This document shows positions 50,514 through 59,533 of a stretch of 64,000 nucleotides of DNA, in pieces; position 1 is the first letter of the stretch, and the number at the start of each line of letters is the position of its first letter. A program made the position numbers and the translations under genes. This DNA is from Teredinibacter purpureus (GTDB taxonomy: Bacteria; Pseudomonadota; Gammaproteobacteria; Pseudomonadales; Cellvibrionaceae), in NCBI RefSeq assembly GCF_014217335.1, contig NZ_CP060092.1, positions 2,869,501 to 2,933,500 on the forward strand, given 5' to 3'. The notes under the pieces are model-generated. The model did not search any database and was not told where the DNA came from. It saw only the letters and a list, made by a program, of their open reading frames with translations.

Positions 50514-52091
50514 ATGACCCATGATATTCATTCCCAACGAGTCCTAATTTTAGATTTCGGTTCACAGTACACCCAATTGATTGCACGCCGAGTGCGAGAG
50601 ATTGGTGTCTTTTCAGAAATACGTGCCTTTGATATGAGTGAGGCAGAGATTCTTGAGTTTGCTCCTAAGGCGATAATCCTTGCCGGCGGTCCAGAATCTG
50701 TTACGGAAACGGAATCACCACGAGCGCCCGCTATAGTGTTTACATTGGGTGTTCCTGTACTGGGTATTTGCTATGGCATGCAAACAATGGCTGCTCAGCT
50801 GGGAGGCGAGGTTGAGGCGTCTGATGTACGGGAATTTGGCTACGCGCAGGTTAAAATTGAAAGTGAAAATGGATTGTTTCACGATATTAAAGACCATGTA
50901 GGTTCGGACGGAAGTGCGCTAATTGATGTTTGGATGAGCCATGGCGATAAAGTGAATCGGATGCCAGAAGGGTTTGCTTTGATGGCCTCGACGGACAGCT
51001 GTGCAATAGCCGGTATGTCGAATGAATCTAAAGGTTTTTACGGTATTCAGTTCCATCCAGAAGTAACCCATACGCTGCAAGGCGAACGTATATTTGAGCA
51101 TTTTGTATTAAAAATTGCAGGATGTGAGCCATTGTGGACGCCCGCCAATATAGTTGAAGACGCAATTGCACGTGTAAAGGCGCAAGTGGGCTCGGACAAA
51201 GTGCTTTTGGGGTTGTCTGGCGGCGTCGACTCTTCGGTCGTTGCTGCGCTTTTACATCGCGCTATTGGCGATCAGTTGACCTGTGTTTTTGTCGATAATG
51301 GTTTGTTACGCAAAAACGAGGGCGATCAAGTGATGGATATGTTCGCCAAAAACATGGGTGTAAAAGTCATTCGAACACAATCAGAAGAATTGTTTCTCGG
51401 AAAGCTAGTAGGCGCTTCAGACCCTGAGCAAAAACGAAAGATTATAGGTAATACCTTTATCGAGGTTTTTGATGAAGAGGCTACAAAACTTAAGGATGTG
51501 CGTTGGTTAGCTCAGGGAACAATTTATCCTGATGTTATTGAGTCGGCCGCGTCAAAAACAGGGAAAGCGCATGTAATTAAAAGCCACCATAACGTGGGGG
51601 GCTTGCCCGATGATATGAAGATGGAGCTTGTCGAGCCGCTACGCGAGTTATTTAAAGACGAAGTCAGAAAAATTGGCCTCGAGCTTGGGTTACCTTATGA
51701 CATGGTCTATCGCCATCCTTTTCCTGGGCCTGGATTGGGCGTACGTATTTTGGGCGAAGTCCATAAGAGTTACGCTGATATTCTTCGTGAAGCCGATGCC
51801 ATTTTTATCGAAGAGCTACATGAGTCAGGTTGGTACCATAAAACTAGTCAAGCCTTTGCGGTATTTTTACCGGTTAAATCAGTGGGTGTGGTTGGCGATG
51901 GTCGTCGTTATGAGTGGGTGATAGCGCTTCGTGCAGTAGAGACGGTAGATTTTATGACTGCACGCTGGGCTCATCTCCCCTATGAGTTATTGGAAAAGGT
52001 ATCGGGCAGAATTATCAATGAAATATCTGGGGTTTCTCGAGTGACTTATGATGTATCGAGCAAGCCGCCGGCGACCATTGAATGGGAATAA
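50514..52091 (+). CDS. guaA: GMP synthase (glutamine-hydrolysing)
   Basis: A 525-residue enzyme converting XMP to GMP. N-terminal class I amidotransferase with nucleophile Cys in [10 protein letters not shown] and His/Glu in FHPEVTHT, the PP-loop LSGGVDSSV of the ATP pyrophosphatase domain (near residue 236), and the C-terminal dimerisation domain ending PPATIEWE. Confidence 0.98.
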   Translation: MTHDIHSQRVLILDFGSQYTQLIARRVREIGVFSEIRAFDMSEAEILEFAPKAIILAGGPESVTETESPRAPAIVFTLGVPVLGICYGMQTMAAQLGGEVEASDVREFGYAQVKIESENGLFHDIKDHVGSDGSALIDVWMSHGDKVNRMPEGFALMASTDSCAIAGMSNESKGFYGIQFHPEVTHTLQGERIFEHFVLKIAGCEPLWTPANIVEDAIARVKAQVGSDKVLLGLSGGVDSSVVAALLHRAIGDQLTCVFVDNGLLRKNEGDQVMDMFAKNMGVKVIRTQSEELFLGKLVGASDPEQKRKIIGNTFIEVFDEEATKLKDVRWLAQGTIYPDVIESAASKTGKAHVIKSHHNVGGLPDDMKMELVEPLRELFKDEVRKIGLELGLPYDMVYRHPFPGPGLGVRILGEVHKSYADILREADAIFIEELHESGWYHKTSQAFAVFLPVKSVGVVGDGRRYEWVIALRAVETVDFMTARWAHLPYELLEKVSGRIINEISGVSRVTYDVSSKPPATIEWE

Positions 52092-52361
52092 TTATTATTG
52101 CTGTAATGAATAAATACGTTATTTCTTTTTTCATTGCAAACAGCCTCTAAATAGTACCTTTGGTTAAAAAGGGGCTGGCGATTTAGCGTGTGTTTCTATA
52201 CAGTCAGCGCCTAGAAACGCTAGATGTATTTGAAAGAATTTAGCCGCTAACGGTTAGTATTAGTGTAAGGCCGTTAAATTGTTCCAAGGGTAATGGAGTA
52301 CTTTTGGATACAAGTAGGCTTTGATTATTAAACAATTACTGGGAGTTTTGAGGGTTCGCAA

Positions 52362-52598
52362 ATGGATTTTGATGCTTGGAACGTAGATTTAGACAATTTG
52401 TCCGCTTTCCATATAACTGGATTTCGGATCTCAATCGAGGGTAGCCCTTTGCAGCCGCTCGGTGTATCCCCTAGCCATTTCCCTGAAGGGATGTCGGCCG
52501 TTGATCAAGCAAGATTGCTAAGATGTGGAATGAGAGCCATAAAGGTTGCAGCCAAATCAGCCCTAGGCAATAAGAACAATGCCTTCGCGCATAGTTAA
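52362..52598 (+). CDS. Small hypothetical protein
   Basis: A 78-residue frame between guaA and a bidirectional terminator. The first half (WNVDLDNLSAFHITGFRISI) looks globular and the second half helical and basic (LRCGMRAIKVAAKSALG). No secretion signal and no known family. The only ribosome-site candidate is the weak GAGGG 14 bp upstream. The 270 bp before it show nothing else. Confidence 0.45.
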   Translation: MDFDAWNVDLDNLSAFHITGFRISIEGSPLQPLGVSPSHFPEGMSAVDQARLLRCGMRAIKVAAKSALGNKNNAFAHS

Positions 52599-52760
52599 AT
52601 CACACTAAATTTACCGGTTTTATGGTCAGTATTATTACGGTATTTTTATGTTATTCGATATGTCCCCCAGAACCACTAGAGTAGAACCCTGTCAGTCGGG
52701 CGTTTTTTGCTCGACGAGTTTGCGGCAAAAATGTTTTATGTTGCTGTAATGCTACATATA

Positions 52761-52793
52761 AAAAGGCCACCTCTTATTGGAGGTGGCCTTTTT
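52761..52793. terminator. Bidirectional rho-independent terminator
   Basis: AAAAGGCCACCTC-TTATT-GGAGGTGGCCTTTT, a perfect 13-bp stem with A/T tails on both sides, between convergent genes. Confidence 0.92.
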
Positions 52794-52849
52794 TAGTTCT
52801 GCCGATAAAGTAAATGGGTTAATTGGCAGAAGTAGTACGCTCTAAACTA

Positions 52850-53386
52850 TTACCGGTTTACATAACGACCTTTCAAATGCATCAAGGTTTTGTGCTCATC
52901 AACGCGCTGTAGTAAATAATCGAATCGCTCGTTAATAACAGATTGGGAATCATCTTGCCCAAGCTCATTCGTATAGGTAGCACCAGCAATTAAGTCACCC
53001 AATTCTTTTGTTAGGGCATCCATTGCTGAAAATATTTCTTTTGTGGTTTTGGTGTCTTCAAAAATCCGTTTTTTACCTGTGAGCTGAAAATACTGATCAC
53101 ATTCCACCATCCATTCTTTGCGTTGTATCACGAAGTTTTGGATATTTCTCATTCCGCCTTTATAGCGAGTGTTGAAGTGGTGAGTCTTGTAGTTGTCTAG
53201 GCTACTCATGGATGAGGTCATAAAATCCATGCGTGTATCGTCGCAATGTTTCCAAGATAAGTAGGCGGGAAAGGTGACGTTATTGTCTGTCTCTGCTTTT
53301 GCTTTCAAGCACTGCTCGTCACATTTGTCGGCGGCGGACGCTAATACCGACAAGAAGAGGGTACAGATCATTACCAGATTTTTCAT
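52850..53386 (-). CDS. Small secreted protein, unknown function
   Basis: A 178-residue protein started at 53386 (MKNLVMICTLFLSVLASAADKC), which gives a signal peptide of about 19 residues and a GGTGGA ribosome site; the open frame runs 33 codons upstream without support. The mature part is mostly helical with charged residues (KETKTTKEIFSAMDALTKEL-like) and cysteines CDEQC and KHCDD near the N-terminus. It resembles lysozyme-inhibitor-like DUF1311 or helical envelope proteins only loosely. Confidence 0.6.
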   Translation of the reverse strand: MKNLVMICTLFLSVLASAADKCDEQCLKAKAETDNNVTFPAYLSWKHCDDTRMDFMTSSMSSLDNYKTHHFNTRYKGGMRNIQNFVIQRKEWMVECDQYFQLTGKKRIFEDTKTTKEIFSAMDALTKELGDLIAGATYTNELGQDDSQSVINERFDYLLQRVDEHKTLMHLKGRYVNR

Positions 53387-53587
53387 TTGATTCCACCGTT
53401 TGAGCCAAGTTTTATTTAATAGATTTGTATGGCATTCACCTTCATTAAAAGGTCCTATATAACAATTGTCAAGTGTTTGCGACATAGTTCCTTGATGAAA
53501 AGAGTATAAACATGAACGAAGGAAGTTGGTAGTGCCAATACGGGTGAAAAATAGTCGTTTTGATGGTTTTTCAGCTTAATCTTTTCT

Positions 53588-53956
53588 TTAAATTGAAGGC
53601 TTATTGATTGCTAGCCACAGTATAGAAGCGTAAGTGATAAGCGACGCCACCAAAAGTATAAAACGGTATATGCTGGCCATTGGGGTTTTGAAGATAATAA
53701 AGCCTATTCCAATGTAAAAGAGGATAAGTATTAACTTTAGTGGCAGCCAGTAGACAGCGAAAATAGGGTATCCAAAGCCAATAGCCATCGTTAAACCGCT
53801 AAGAAACAAGCCTGTATCATTAATGTGGGGGAGTATTTTAACGAGACGGTGGGTGAGTTTTTGAGGGTAATAAAGTAGCCAATAAACACGTACTATAAGC
53901 CCGATTATCGTGAGGCATGCGAACCCTATATGAAGGTGCTTTATGAGCGTTAACAC
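53588..53956 (-). CDS. SirB-like inner-membrane protein
   Basis: A 122-residue protein with four predicted TM helices; it begins MLTLIKHLHIGFACLTIIG and contains the family-type KILPHINDTGLFLSGLTMA. SirB-family members are small membrane proteins of uncertain function, once linked to invasion-gene expression. Last gene of the minus-strand run fnr-DUF4202-sirB (15 bp after the DUF4202 gene). Confidence 0.8.
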   Translation of the reverse strand: MLTLIKHLHIGFACLTIIGLIVRVYWLLYYPQKLTHRLVKILPHINDTGLFLSGLTMAIGFGYPIFAVYWLPLKLILILFYIGIGFIIFKTPMASIYRFILLVASLITYASILWLAINKPSI

Positions 53957-53971
53957 GATTAAAGCTCCTGG

Positions 53972-54571
53972 CTATGCCCCTAGCGCTTTTTGGATGATAG
54001 CGAGTAAATGAGGTGGGTAGGAGAGTTGGAGCGCTGCGGAATGACCGGCCTCAGACATCTTTTTCCATGTTTTTTGGATAATATCAATGAGCTTTTCTTC
54101 TGCATGCTTGGCTGCGAAAGGTGCTAGATAATGTTCCAAAAATACCAAGCAAATAATGTCTTCTAGAGCCTGGGTGTCAGGGTCGCGCCTTAGTTGTCGT
54201 TTTTGTACCAAAAATTTAACGCGTTCACGTTCTTCTTCAGAGTAGCCATTTCCCGCCATTAATTCTGCTGCTCGAACGGCATGGAACAAGGAAAGCTCGG
54301 CTCGCCATTTTTTATAACCCGCTCGTCCTTCGGGGTAATCGCTGCGGGGAGATTTCCATCGTTCAATATGCTGAGCCCTGGCCGCTATTTGTAGTAGTTC
54401 AGGTGCATTTGGTGAAAATAGCGCTAGCCGTTCTGACATGCGTTTGCCGTAGAGCCATTCTTTCGCCTCGTTTTTGCCAGACTGAAGATCGAACTCTATG
54501 TTGGGGTCGTGCTGGTTAGCCTCGTCAATAAGTGATAAGACGAGGCTTAGGCGGGCATGTTGGTCTGTCAT
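53972..54571 (-). CDS. DUF4202-family protein
   Basis: A 199-residue soluble protein with SLIDEANQHDPN near the N-terminus and HIERWKSPRSDYPEGRAGYK, both characteristic of DUF4202. The conserved His, Asp and Glu in IERW, FHAVRAAEL and DIICLVFLEHYL suggest an HD-like helical metal-binding fold, but no activity is known. It lies 18 bp after the Fnr/Anr gene, so it is probably part of the same transcript. Confidence 0.8.
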   Translation of the reverse strand: MTDQHARLSLVLSLIDEANQHDPNIEFDLQSGKNEAKEWLYGKRMSERLALFSPNAPELLQIAARAQHIERWKSPRSDYPEGRAGYKKWRAELSLFHAVRAAELMAGNGYSEEERERVKFLVQKRQLRRDPDTQALEDIICLVFLEHYLAPFAAKHAEEKLIDIIQKTWKKMSEAGHSAALQLSYPPHLLAIIQKALGA

Positions 54572-54589
54572 AAGGAGGCGTCTAGATGT

Positions 54590-55333
54590 TTAGTCGATTG
54601 AAATAGATGCGATATTTTTTAAGGCGTCCATATCTGAAATGATCACGTGCTTCTTATCGAGCGTAATGACTTCTTGTTTGTGTAGTCGGCTAAGAACTCG
54701 GCTTACAGTTTCGATGGTAAGGCCAAGATAATTACCAATATCTGATCGGGACATCGGTAAATAGAATTCTTTTGCTGAAAGACCTCTGTTGTTGTTTCGA
54801 GTAGAGATACTTAATAGCAAGGAAGCAATTCGTTCGTCAGCGCTATTTTTGCTCAATAAGGTTATGAGCTGTTGTTCTTGAGTGATTTCTTTGCTCATTA
54901 ACTGAAAAAACCGGCGTTGCAAATTAGGTATTTGGGCGCTGAGTTCTTCTAGTCGAGAGAAGGGTATTTCGCACACGGCAGAGGTTTCGAGTGCTATGGC
55001 GGAATTGGTGTGGTGGTTGGAGGCAAGGCCATCCATGCCAATCATTTCGCCGGGCAGATAAAAACCGGTCACCTGCTCCTGTCCATCATGCGTCACTCTT
55101 ACGGTTTTAATTGCGCCGGACCGCAAGGCGTAAACTGACTTAAATACTTCGCCCGCATGGTAGACGTGGTCTGCTTTTTGGACGGGCCGCCCTCTTTGAA
55201 TGATGTCATCGAGTTTACTGATGTCGTCGACATGTAAGCTGATGGGTAGGCATATTGCCGCTAGGCGGCAATCGGCGCAGTTAACTTGAGGATTATGATG
55301 GCACTGGGGGGTAGCAACAGATTGCGGAGGCAT
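54590..55333 (-). CDS. anr: Fnr/Anr oxygen-sensing transcription regulator
   Basis: A 247-residue CRP/FNR regulator. The [4Fe-4S] cysteines are at C19, C22, C28 and C121, with the same C-x2-C-x5-C spacing as E. coli FNR, so it should sense oxygen. The effector-domain LPGEMIGMDGLA and DNA-recognition helix ETVSRVL (ExxSR) predict binding to TTGAT-N4-ATCAA. ATG at 55333 is preferred over the TTG at 55345. A box of exactly this form lies upstream of the adjacent gene. The name anr follows Pseudomonas use, where hemN is also next to it. Confidence 0.93.
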   Translation of the reverse strand: MPPQSVATPQCHHNPQVNCADCRLAAICLPISLHVDDISKLDDIIQRGRPVQKADHVYHAGEVFKSVYALRSGAIKTVRVTHDGQEQVTGFYLPGEMIGMDGLASNHHTNSAIALETSAVCEIPFSRLEELSAQIPNLQRRFFQLMSKEITQEQQLITLLSKNSADERIASLLLSISTRNNNRGLSAKEFYLPMSRSDIGNYLGLTIETVSRVLSRLHKQEVITLDKKHVIISDMDALKNIASISID

Positions 55334-55417
55334 ATCAGGATCCAAGTATTAGAGGGTATGACCGGTATTATATCGGAAATTTGGTCGCTTGCCTTGCGGT
55401 ATAGAACTTAAATAGGG

Positions 55418-56260
55418 TTACAAGTTGAGAGGGCCGGGGTTGACGGGGAGCTGTCCTGCTTTAAGCGCGCTTAAATAGCGCTGCGGGTTACAGAAATTTT
55501 GCAGTACCAGCTTTTGTAGATGGGCTTTTCCTTCGGGACCTACGTAAATACAGTTATCTTCCAGTTCGTTTTCTCCATCAAAAATTATAGTGCCCCCTGT
55601 CTCCAGCTCTTTGCTGAGTAACTTGGGTTGGTGACCTACAAATATATAATCGGGTGTTACTTGCTTGCGTACGTCGAGTACGTGATCACGTAGGTCGTCG
55701 AGGCAGTCTGCATCATGAATTTGTATGCCGATTCCTGAGAAAGCGTACTGGCGTATGAGTTTTGTCGCGACTTTTAACCGAGGTAAGTCTTCTAAGTCTT
55801 TTTGGCTTAGAACTATTTGGTAGTGGTTAAAGCCGAGACCTTTCAGTAGCGCCACATGGTCGCTGTCAATTTCGTCAATGAGCGTAGCTACGCGATGGCA
55901 GCGGTTATTGGATTCAGCCAGTGAAAAATGCGAGGCCAATGCGTGCATGATTTCAGTAAGTTCGTAAGGCTGCATGTATTTAAAGGGGAAGCACATAAGA
56001 AGAGTTTCAACGGATCTGTGACCAATAGCTTCGGACCATAGATTGATCTCCTTGCTGAGTATGTGTCCCGCAGTGTCAGGGCTGCCGAGCTGGCTCAGCG
56101 GTAGGCACGTTTCCCCGTTAACGCAGATGCTAATAGGCTTGATGGGTGATCGCCGGAAGTTCTCCAGCAATTGACTCGCTTCGAGTTGCGTCACTTTCGT
56201 TTTGCGGCGTTGCAGCGTCGGGTGCTCAGCGATATTGGATGTTGGTAGATTGTTTTGCAT
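55418..56260 (-). CDS. HemN-like protein lacking the radical-SAM cysteine motif
   Basis: A 280-residue protein. Its middle part matches the order of motifs of oxygen-independent coproporphyrinogen oxidase: LSKEINLWSEAIGHRSVETL, YELTEIMHALASHFSLAESN, and DEIDSDHVALLKGLGFNHYQ, as in HemN's EI..EVDP...L..L...GFNR. The CxxxCxxC that holds the [4Fe-4S] cluster is absent: where it would be, the sequence reads SICVNGETCLPLSQ. The usual HemN C-terminal domain is also missing. HemN normally has about 455 residues. It lies 84 bp upstream of anr and has a perfect Fnr/Anr box, the same neighbourhood as hemN-anr in Pseudomonas. Descent from HemN is inference; function is unknown. Confidence 0.6.
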   Translation of the reverse strand: MQNNLPTSNIAEHPTLQRRKTKVTQLEASQLLENFRRSPIKPISICVNGETCLPLSQLGSPDTAGHILSKEINLWSEAIGHRSVETLLMCFPFKYMQPYELTEIMHALASHFSLAESNNRCHRVATLIDEIDSDHVALLKGLGFNHYQIVLSQKDLEDLPRLKVATKLIRQYAFSGIGIQIHDADCLDDLRDHVLDVRKQVTPDYIFVGHQPKLLSKELETGGTIIFDGENELEDNCIYVGPEGKAHLQKLVLQNFCNPQRYLSALKAGQLPVNPGPLNL

Positions 56261-56266
56261 GAAAAC

Positions 56267-56272
56267 AGTCTA
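56267..56272 (-). promoter_or_regulatory. -10 element of the HemN-like gene
   Basis: TAGACT on the minus strand, 21 bp downstream of the Fnr/Anr box, which puts the box centre at about -40.5. The predicted transcription start falls on or next to the A of the ATG, so the mRNA may be leaderless. There is no Shine-Dalgarno sequence. Confidence 0.5.
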
Positions 56273-56293
56273 GTTCTTGCTTCTGTTGGCGTA

Positions 56294-56307
56294 TTGATGG
56301 AAATCAA
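56294..56307. promoter_or_regulatory. Perfect Fnr/Anr box upstream of the HemN-like gene
   Basis: TTGATGGAAATCAA matches the TTGAT-N4-ATCAA consensus at every fixed base. Its spacing to the -10 (TAGACT) is that of a class II Fnr-activated promoter. It is the only perfect box I noticed in the window. Confidence 0.85.
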
Positions 56308-56370
56308 CGGTAGTGAATGCAAAGCGTTCTCAATGCTGCCAGATAGGTTCGTCGTTCGGCCGTTTTGAGA

Positions 56371-57204
56371 TTATTGAACGCTAAGGGTTTGGCTCAGTAC
56401 AATATGCTCGTTCGGCGCCAGCATAATATCGGTGGTACTAGCCGCCTCAAAGCATAGGAATTCGTGCTCGCCGCCGGGGTGAATATCGGCGGTATTGCGG
56501 GCTTCTGGGCCTGGATTCCAGAGTACCCAGTGTTGCGAGTGTGATTTTTCGATGGTGATCGAGCGCTCTAGCTGAGTGTCGGTTAGCGTCGTATGCCGGT
56601 CGTTATGATAGATGCGGTCGATAGGGCCAACGTATGGTTTATCGCCAGAATCTATCAGGTGTTGGTCGCCGGTAATTTGATCGGTGTATATGGCGTTTGT
56701 AATAGACGGAATTTTTATATTACGAGGGTCGCTAACATGGAAATAATTATGGAAGGCATAGGCAAAACAAAGTGGGGCTTCGCTATCGTTGTGAATGGCT
56801 AACGTTTGCTCTAAGGTGCGCCCGAATGTTAATGACATTACGATTCGGTTCGGATGCGGCCACGGATTATCGTGGTTGGACAGTGTGAGGCTAAGTGTTA
56901 GAGCCGTAGTACCATTGTCCTCTTTGTATTGATCTAGTTGCCATACGCGGTCTCGGGCAAGCCCATGACGACCTTTACCCTCTATAGGGCCAAACCACGG
57001 CCAGCAAATAGGAATGCCGCCACGTAATGCCGTTTTCCCGTCGTAATTAGCGGTATCACTCATCCATAAAACCGGCTTATGTCCAGATGGCTGCCAGTGC
57101 AGAACGTGCCCTCCAAACAAGGCGACTTCAGCGCTACAGGAGGCATTGTCGACCTGAATAATATCGAGAGCGCCTCTGCGAATAATATGCGGTGTGTCAG
57201 TCAT
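56371..57204 (-). CDS. D-hexose-6-phosphate epimerase-like protein (YeaD family)
   Basis: A 277-residue beta-sandwich of the galactose mutarotase superfamily. Landmarks: ALRGGIPICWPWFGP, the His in GKGRHGLARDRVW, CFAYAFHNYFHVSD, and a C-terminal FLCFEAAS with the catalytic Glu. It would interconvert anomers of hexose 6-phosphates. It lies 39 bp after trhP. Confidence 0.92.
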   Translation of the reverse strand: MTDTPHIIRRGALDIIQVDNASCSAEVALFGGHVLHWQPSGHKPVLWMSDTANYDGKTALRGGIPICWPWFGPIEGKGRHGLARDRVWQLDQYKEDNGTTALTLSLTLSNHDNPWPHPNRIVMSLTFGRTLEQTLAIHNDSEAPLCFAYAFHNYFHVSDPRNIKIPSITNAIYTDQITGDQHLIDSGDKPYVGPIDRIYHNDRHTTLTDTQLERSITIEKSHSQHWVLWNPGPEARNTADIHPGGEHEFLCFEAASTTDIMLAPNEHIVLSQTLSVQ

Positions 57205-57243
57205 GGGTGATTAGACCTTAGTGTGGGAAAAGGATGGGCAGAA

Positions 57244-58560
57244 TTATAAGTGTCGCATCAGCATGGCATAACCGCCATCATCGTTGAGCGATAAGTCGGG
57301 TGCCTGGATACGTACGGTATGTCCAGAACCTGGCGCTACCTCAATGGCCGTGCCGTTTATTTTTTCGAGCGTATTAATATTAAACGCGAGGTTACCTTGT
57401 GGGGTAATCAGCTCAACGCTGTCACCAATACCAAAGCGATTTTTTACATCAAGGGTTAGCCAGCCAGAAGAGGCGTCGTAGTGCGAGGCTTCAGCAACAA
57501 ATTGCTGTGCGCTATTATCAGAAACCCCTTTTCCATAATTTTGATATTCGCTTGGTACGTGACGGCGATAGAAGCCTTCCGTGTAGCCCCGGTTAGCGAG
57601 GTGTTCTAGCTCTGTCATTAGAGACATGTCAAAGGTTTCGCCCGACTCAGCCGCATCAATCGCTCGACGATAGATTTGAGCGGTGCGAGCTGCGTAGTAA
57701 TGAGATTTGGTTCGACCTTCAATTTTAAGTGAGCGTACGCCCATCTTAACGAGCCGGTCTACGTGCTGAACGGCGCGAAGATCTTTAGAGTTCATAATGT
57801 AGGTGCCGTGCTCGTCTTCGTAAGCGGGCATGTATTCACCGGGTCGGTTTTTTTCCTGCAATAGTACCGGTTGGACTTCATCTGGGGTCCAAGCGGCAGG
57901 GGCAGAGTCGACGGCAATAAGGTCACCTGTCTCGGTTTCTTTTGCCTCGTGAGCGTTGTATTCCCAGCGACACGAATTTGTGCAGGCGCCTTGATTGGGG
58001 TCTCGGTGCGTCATGTACCCGGAAAGTAAGCAGCGTCCTGAATACGCAATACACAAAGAGCCGTGCACAAATACTTCTAGCTCTACATCCGGGCACTGTT
58101 GGCGAATTTCTTCAATTTCATCAATCGAGAGTTCGCGGGACAAAATAACGCGTTCTATTCCTTGATTGGCCCAAAACCGCACAGTGGCATAGTTAACAGC
58201 GTTGGCTTGAACGCTAAGGTGTATGGGTTGGTCTGGCCAAGTTTCACGCACCATCATAATTAAGCCTGGGTCCGACATAATTAATGCGTCGGGCTTCATT
58301 GCAATGACGGGCTCTAGATCACGCAAATAGGTTCGAACTTTATCGTTGTGCGGCGATAGATTGCTGGCCAGATAAAACTCTTTTCCTTGTTGGTGGGCTT
58401 CTTCAATGGCAGAGGCAATATTTTCGATCTTATTAAATTCATTATTGCGCACACGCAAGCTGTAACGAGGTTGGCCGGCATAAACTGCATCGGCACCATA
58501 AGCGAAGGCGTAGCGCATGCTTTTTAACGTACCAGCGGGGGACAGTAATTCGGTGCTCAT
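57244..58560 (-). CDS. trhP: tRNA hydroxylation protein TrhP (U32 family, YegQ)
   Basis: A 438-residue U32-family protein for prephenate-dependent 5-hydroxylation of uridine 34 in tRNA. Start MSTELLSPAGTLKSMRYAFAYGADAVYAGQ. The cluster cysteines are in HGSLCIAYSGRCLLSGY and QGACTNSCRWEY. The C-terminal domain is a beta-barrel (LDVKNRFGIGDSVELI). It belongs with UbiU and UbiV, the two other U32 proteins in this window. Confidence 0.93.
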   Translation of the reverse strand: MSTELLSPAGTLKSMRYAFAYGADAVYAGQPRYSLRVRNNEFNKIENIASAIEEAHQQGKEFYLASNLSPHNDKVRTYLRDLEPVIAMKPDALIMSDPGLIMMVRETWPDQPIHLSVQANAVNYATVRFWANQGIERVILSRELSIDEIEEIRQQCPDVELEVFVHGSLCIAYSGRCLLSGYMTHRDPNQGACTNSCRWEYNAHEAKETETGDLIAVDSAPAAWTPDEVQPVLLQEKNRPGEYMPAYEDEHGTYIMNSKDLRAVQHVDRLVKMGVRSLKIEGRTKSHYYAARTAQIYRRAIDAAESGETFDMSLMTELEHLANRGYTEGFYRRHVPSEYQNYGKGVSDNSAQQFVAEASHYDASSGWLTLDVKNRFGIGDSVELITPQGNLAFNINTLEKINGTAIEVAPGSGHTVRIQAPDLSLNDDGGYAMLMRHL

Positions 58561-58649
58561 AAAGTGTCCTCAAATATCAATTGCGCGCATTGTAAAGTGT
58601 AAACCACAGGATACAAGTGACTATTTCAGTGTCGGGTGTGCCTTGGCTT

Positions 58650-59480
58650 TTATAGGGGCGTATTAAAAGACGTTAGCTTGATGCGGATTAAGTAGCGCGT
58701 TGGCCAATTTTTTCCCGTAATCCAAAACGCGCCTTTCTGTGGGTCGTAAGCAATGCCGTTCAAGACTTTCTCCTTATCGCCACGTAATGCTGGTGGTACA
58801 AGTTCGGTTAAATCGAGTATGCCCAATATCTCACCATTGATGGGCGATAGGGCATATATGAGATTGGTTTGCCATTGGTTGGCCCAGAGAACGCCCTGAG
58901 CAAACTCTAATTCATTGAGCTTACGGATGGGCTTTTGTGTGACGGGGTGAATGATAGAGAGTGTTTTGAATTGCTCGAACGTTTCAGGGTTGCGAAGTTG
59001 GATAGAGTGACTGCCGTCGCTCATAAATAGGTGTGTGTCGTTGTGTGTAAGGCCCCAGCCTTGGCCTTTGTAGGGCAGTGTTTTTTTAACGTTGAGTGTT
59101 GCAGGGTCCAGAATGAACAGCAGCCCCGCTCGCCATGTGAGGACGAAAACTTGTTGGTTGAACAGTGTAAGACCTTCGGCGAAAACTTGTTTGGGCAGAG
59201 GTTTTTCGCGAAGCAATGCTCCAGAGTCTTTGTGGTAAATACGGACAAGGGAGCGGTTGTAGAGGCCGCTGCTTTCCAAAATGTGGTCGCCATTAATCTC
59301 TAGCCCTTGTGTAAACAGCTGAGTGTCGTGGGCTTTCGTATCGAGTAGCTCAAAAGAGAGGGGCGTAATAACCGTGGCATAACCGTTTTGGGCGATGCAC
59401 ATGAGAAAAAGCGTACCTAACAAAGTGTTCGCGAGACATCGCAGACTATTCTGAAGGGTCAAACAAGCAAAGGGAAACAT
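58650..59480 (-). CDS. Exported glutaminyl-peptide cyclotransferase-like protein (plant type)
   Basis: A 276-residue protein with an N-terminal export signal (LGTLFLMCIAQNGYA). The mature part is a five-bladed propeller of the plant-type glutaminyl cyclase family: TQGLEINGDHILESSGLYNRS, FAEGLTLFNQQVFVLTWR, KGQGWGLTHNDTHLFMSDGS, and LNGIAYDPQKGAFWITGKNWP. Such enzymes turn N-terminal Gln of exported proteins into pyroglutamate. The acidic Glu at EGL and Asp at SDG are conserved. Confidence 0.88.
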   Translation of the reverse strand: MFPFACLTLQNSLRCLANTLLGTLFLMCIAQNGYATVITPLSFELLDTKAHDTQLFTQGLEINGDHILESSGLYNRSLVRIYHKDSGALLREKPLPKQVFAEGLTLFNQQVFVLTWRAGLLFILDPATLNVKKTLPYKGQGWGLTHNDTHLFMSDGSHSIQLRNPETFEQFKTLSIIHPVTQKPIRKLNELEFAQGVLWANQWQTNLIYALSPINGEILGILDLTELVPPALRGDKEKVLNGIAYDPQKGAFWITGKNWPTRYLIRIKLTSFNTPL

Positions 59481-59533
59481 GGGGAATAGCGTGGCTCATG
59501 TGATATGAAAGCGCCATTCTACCCAATTGAAGG

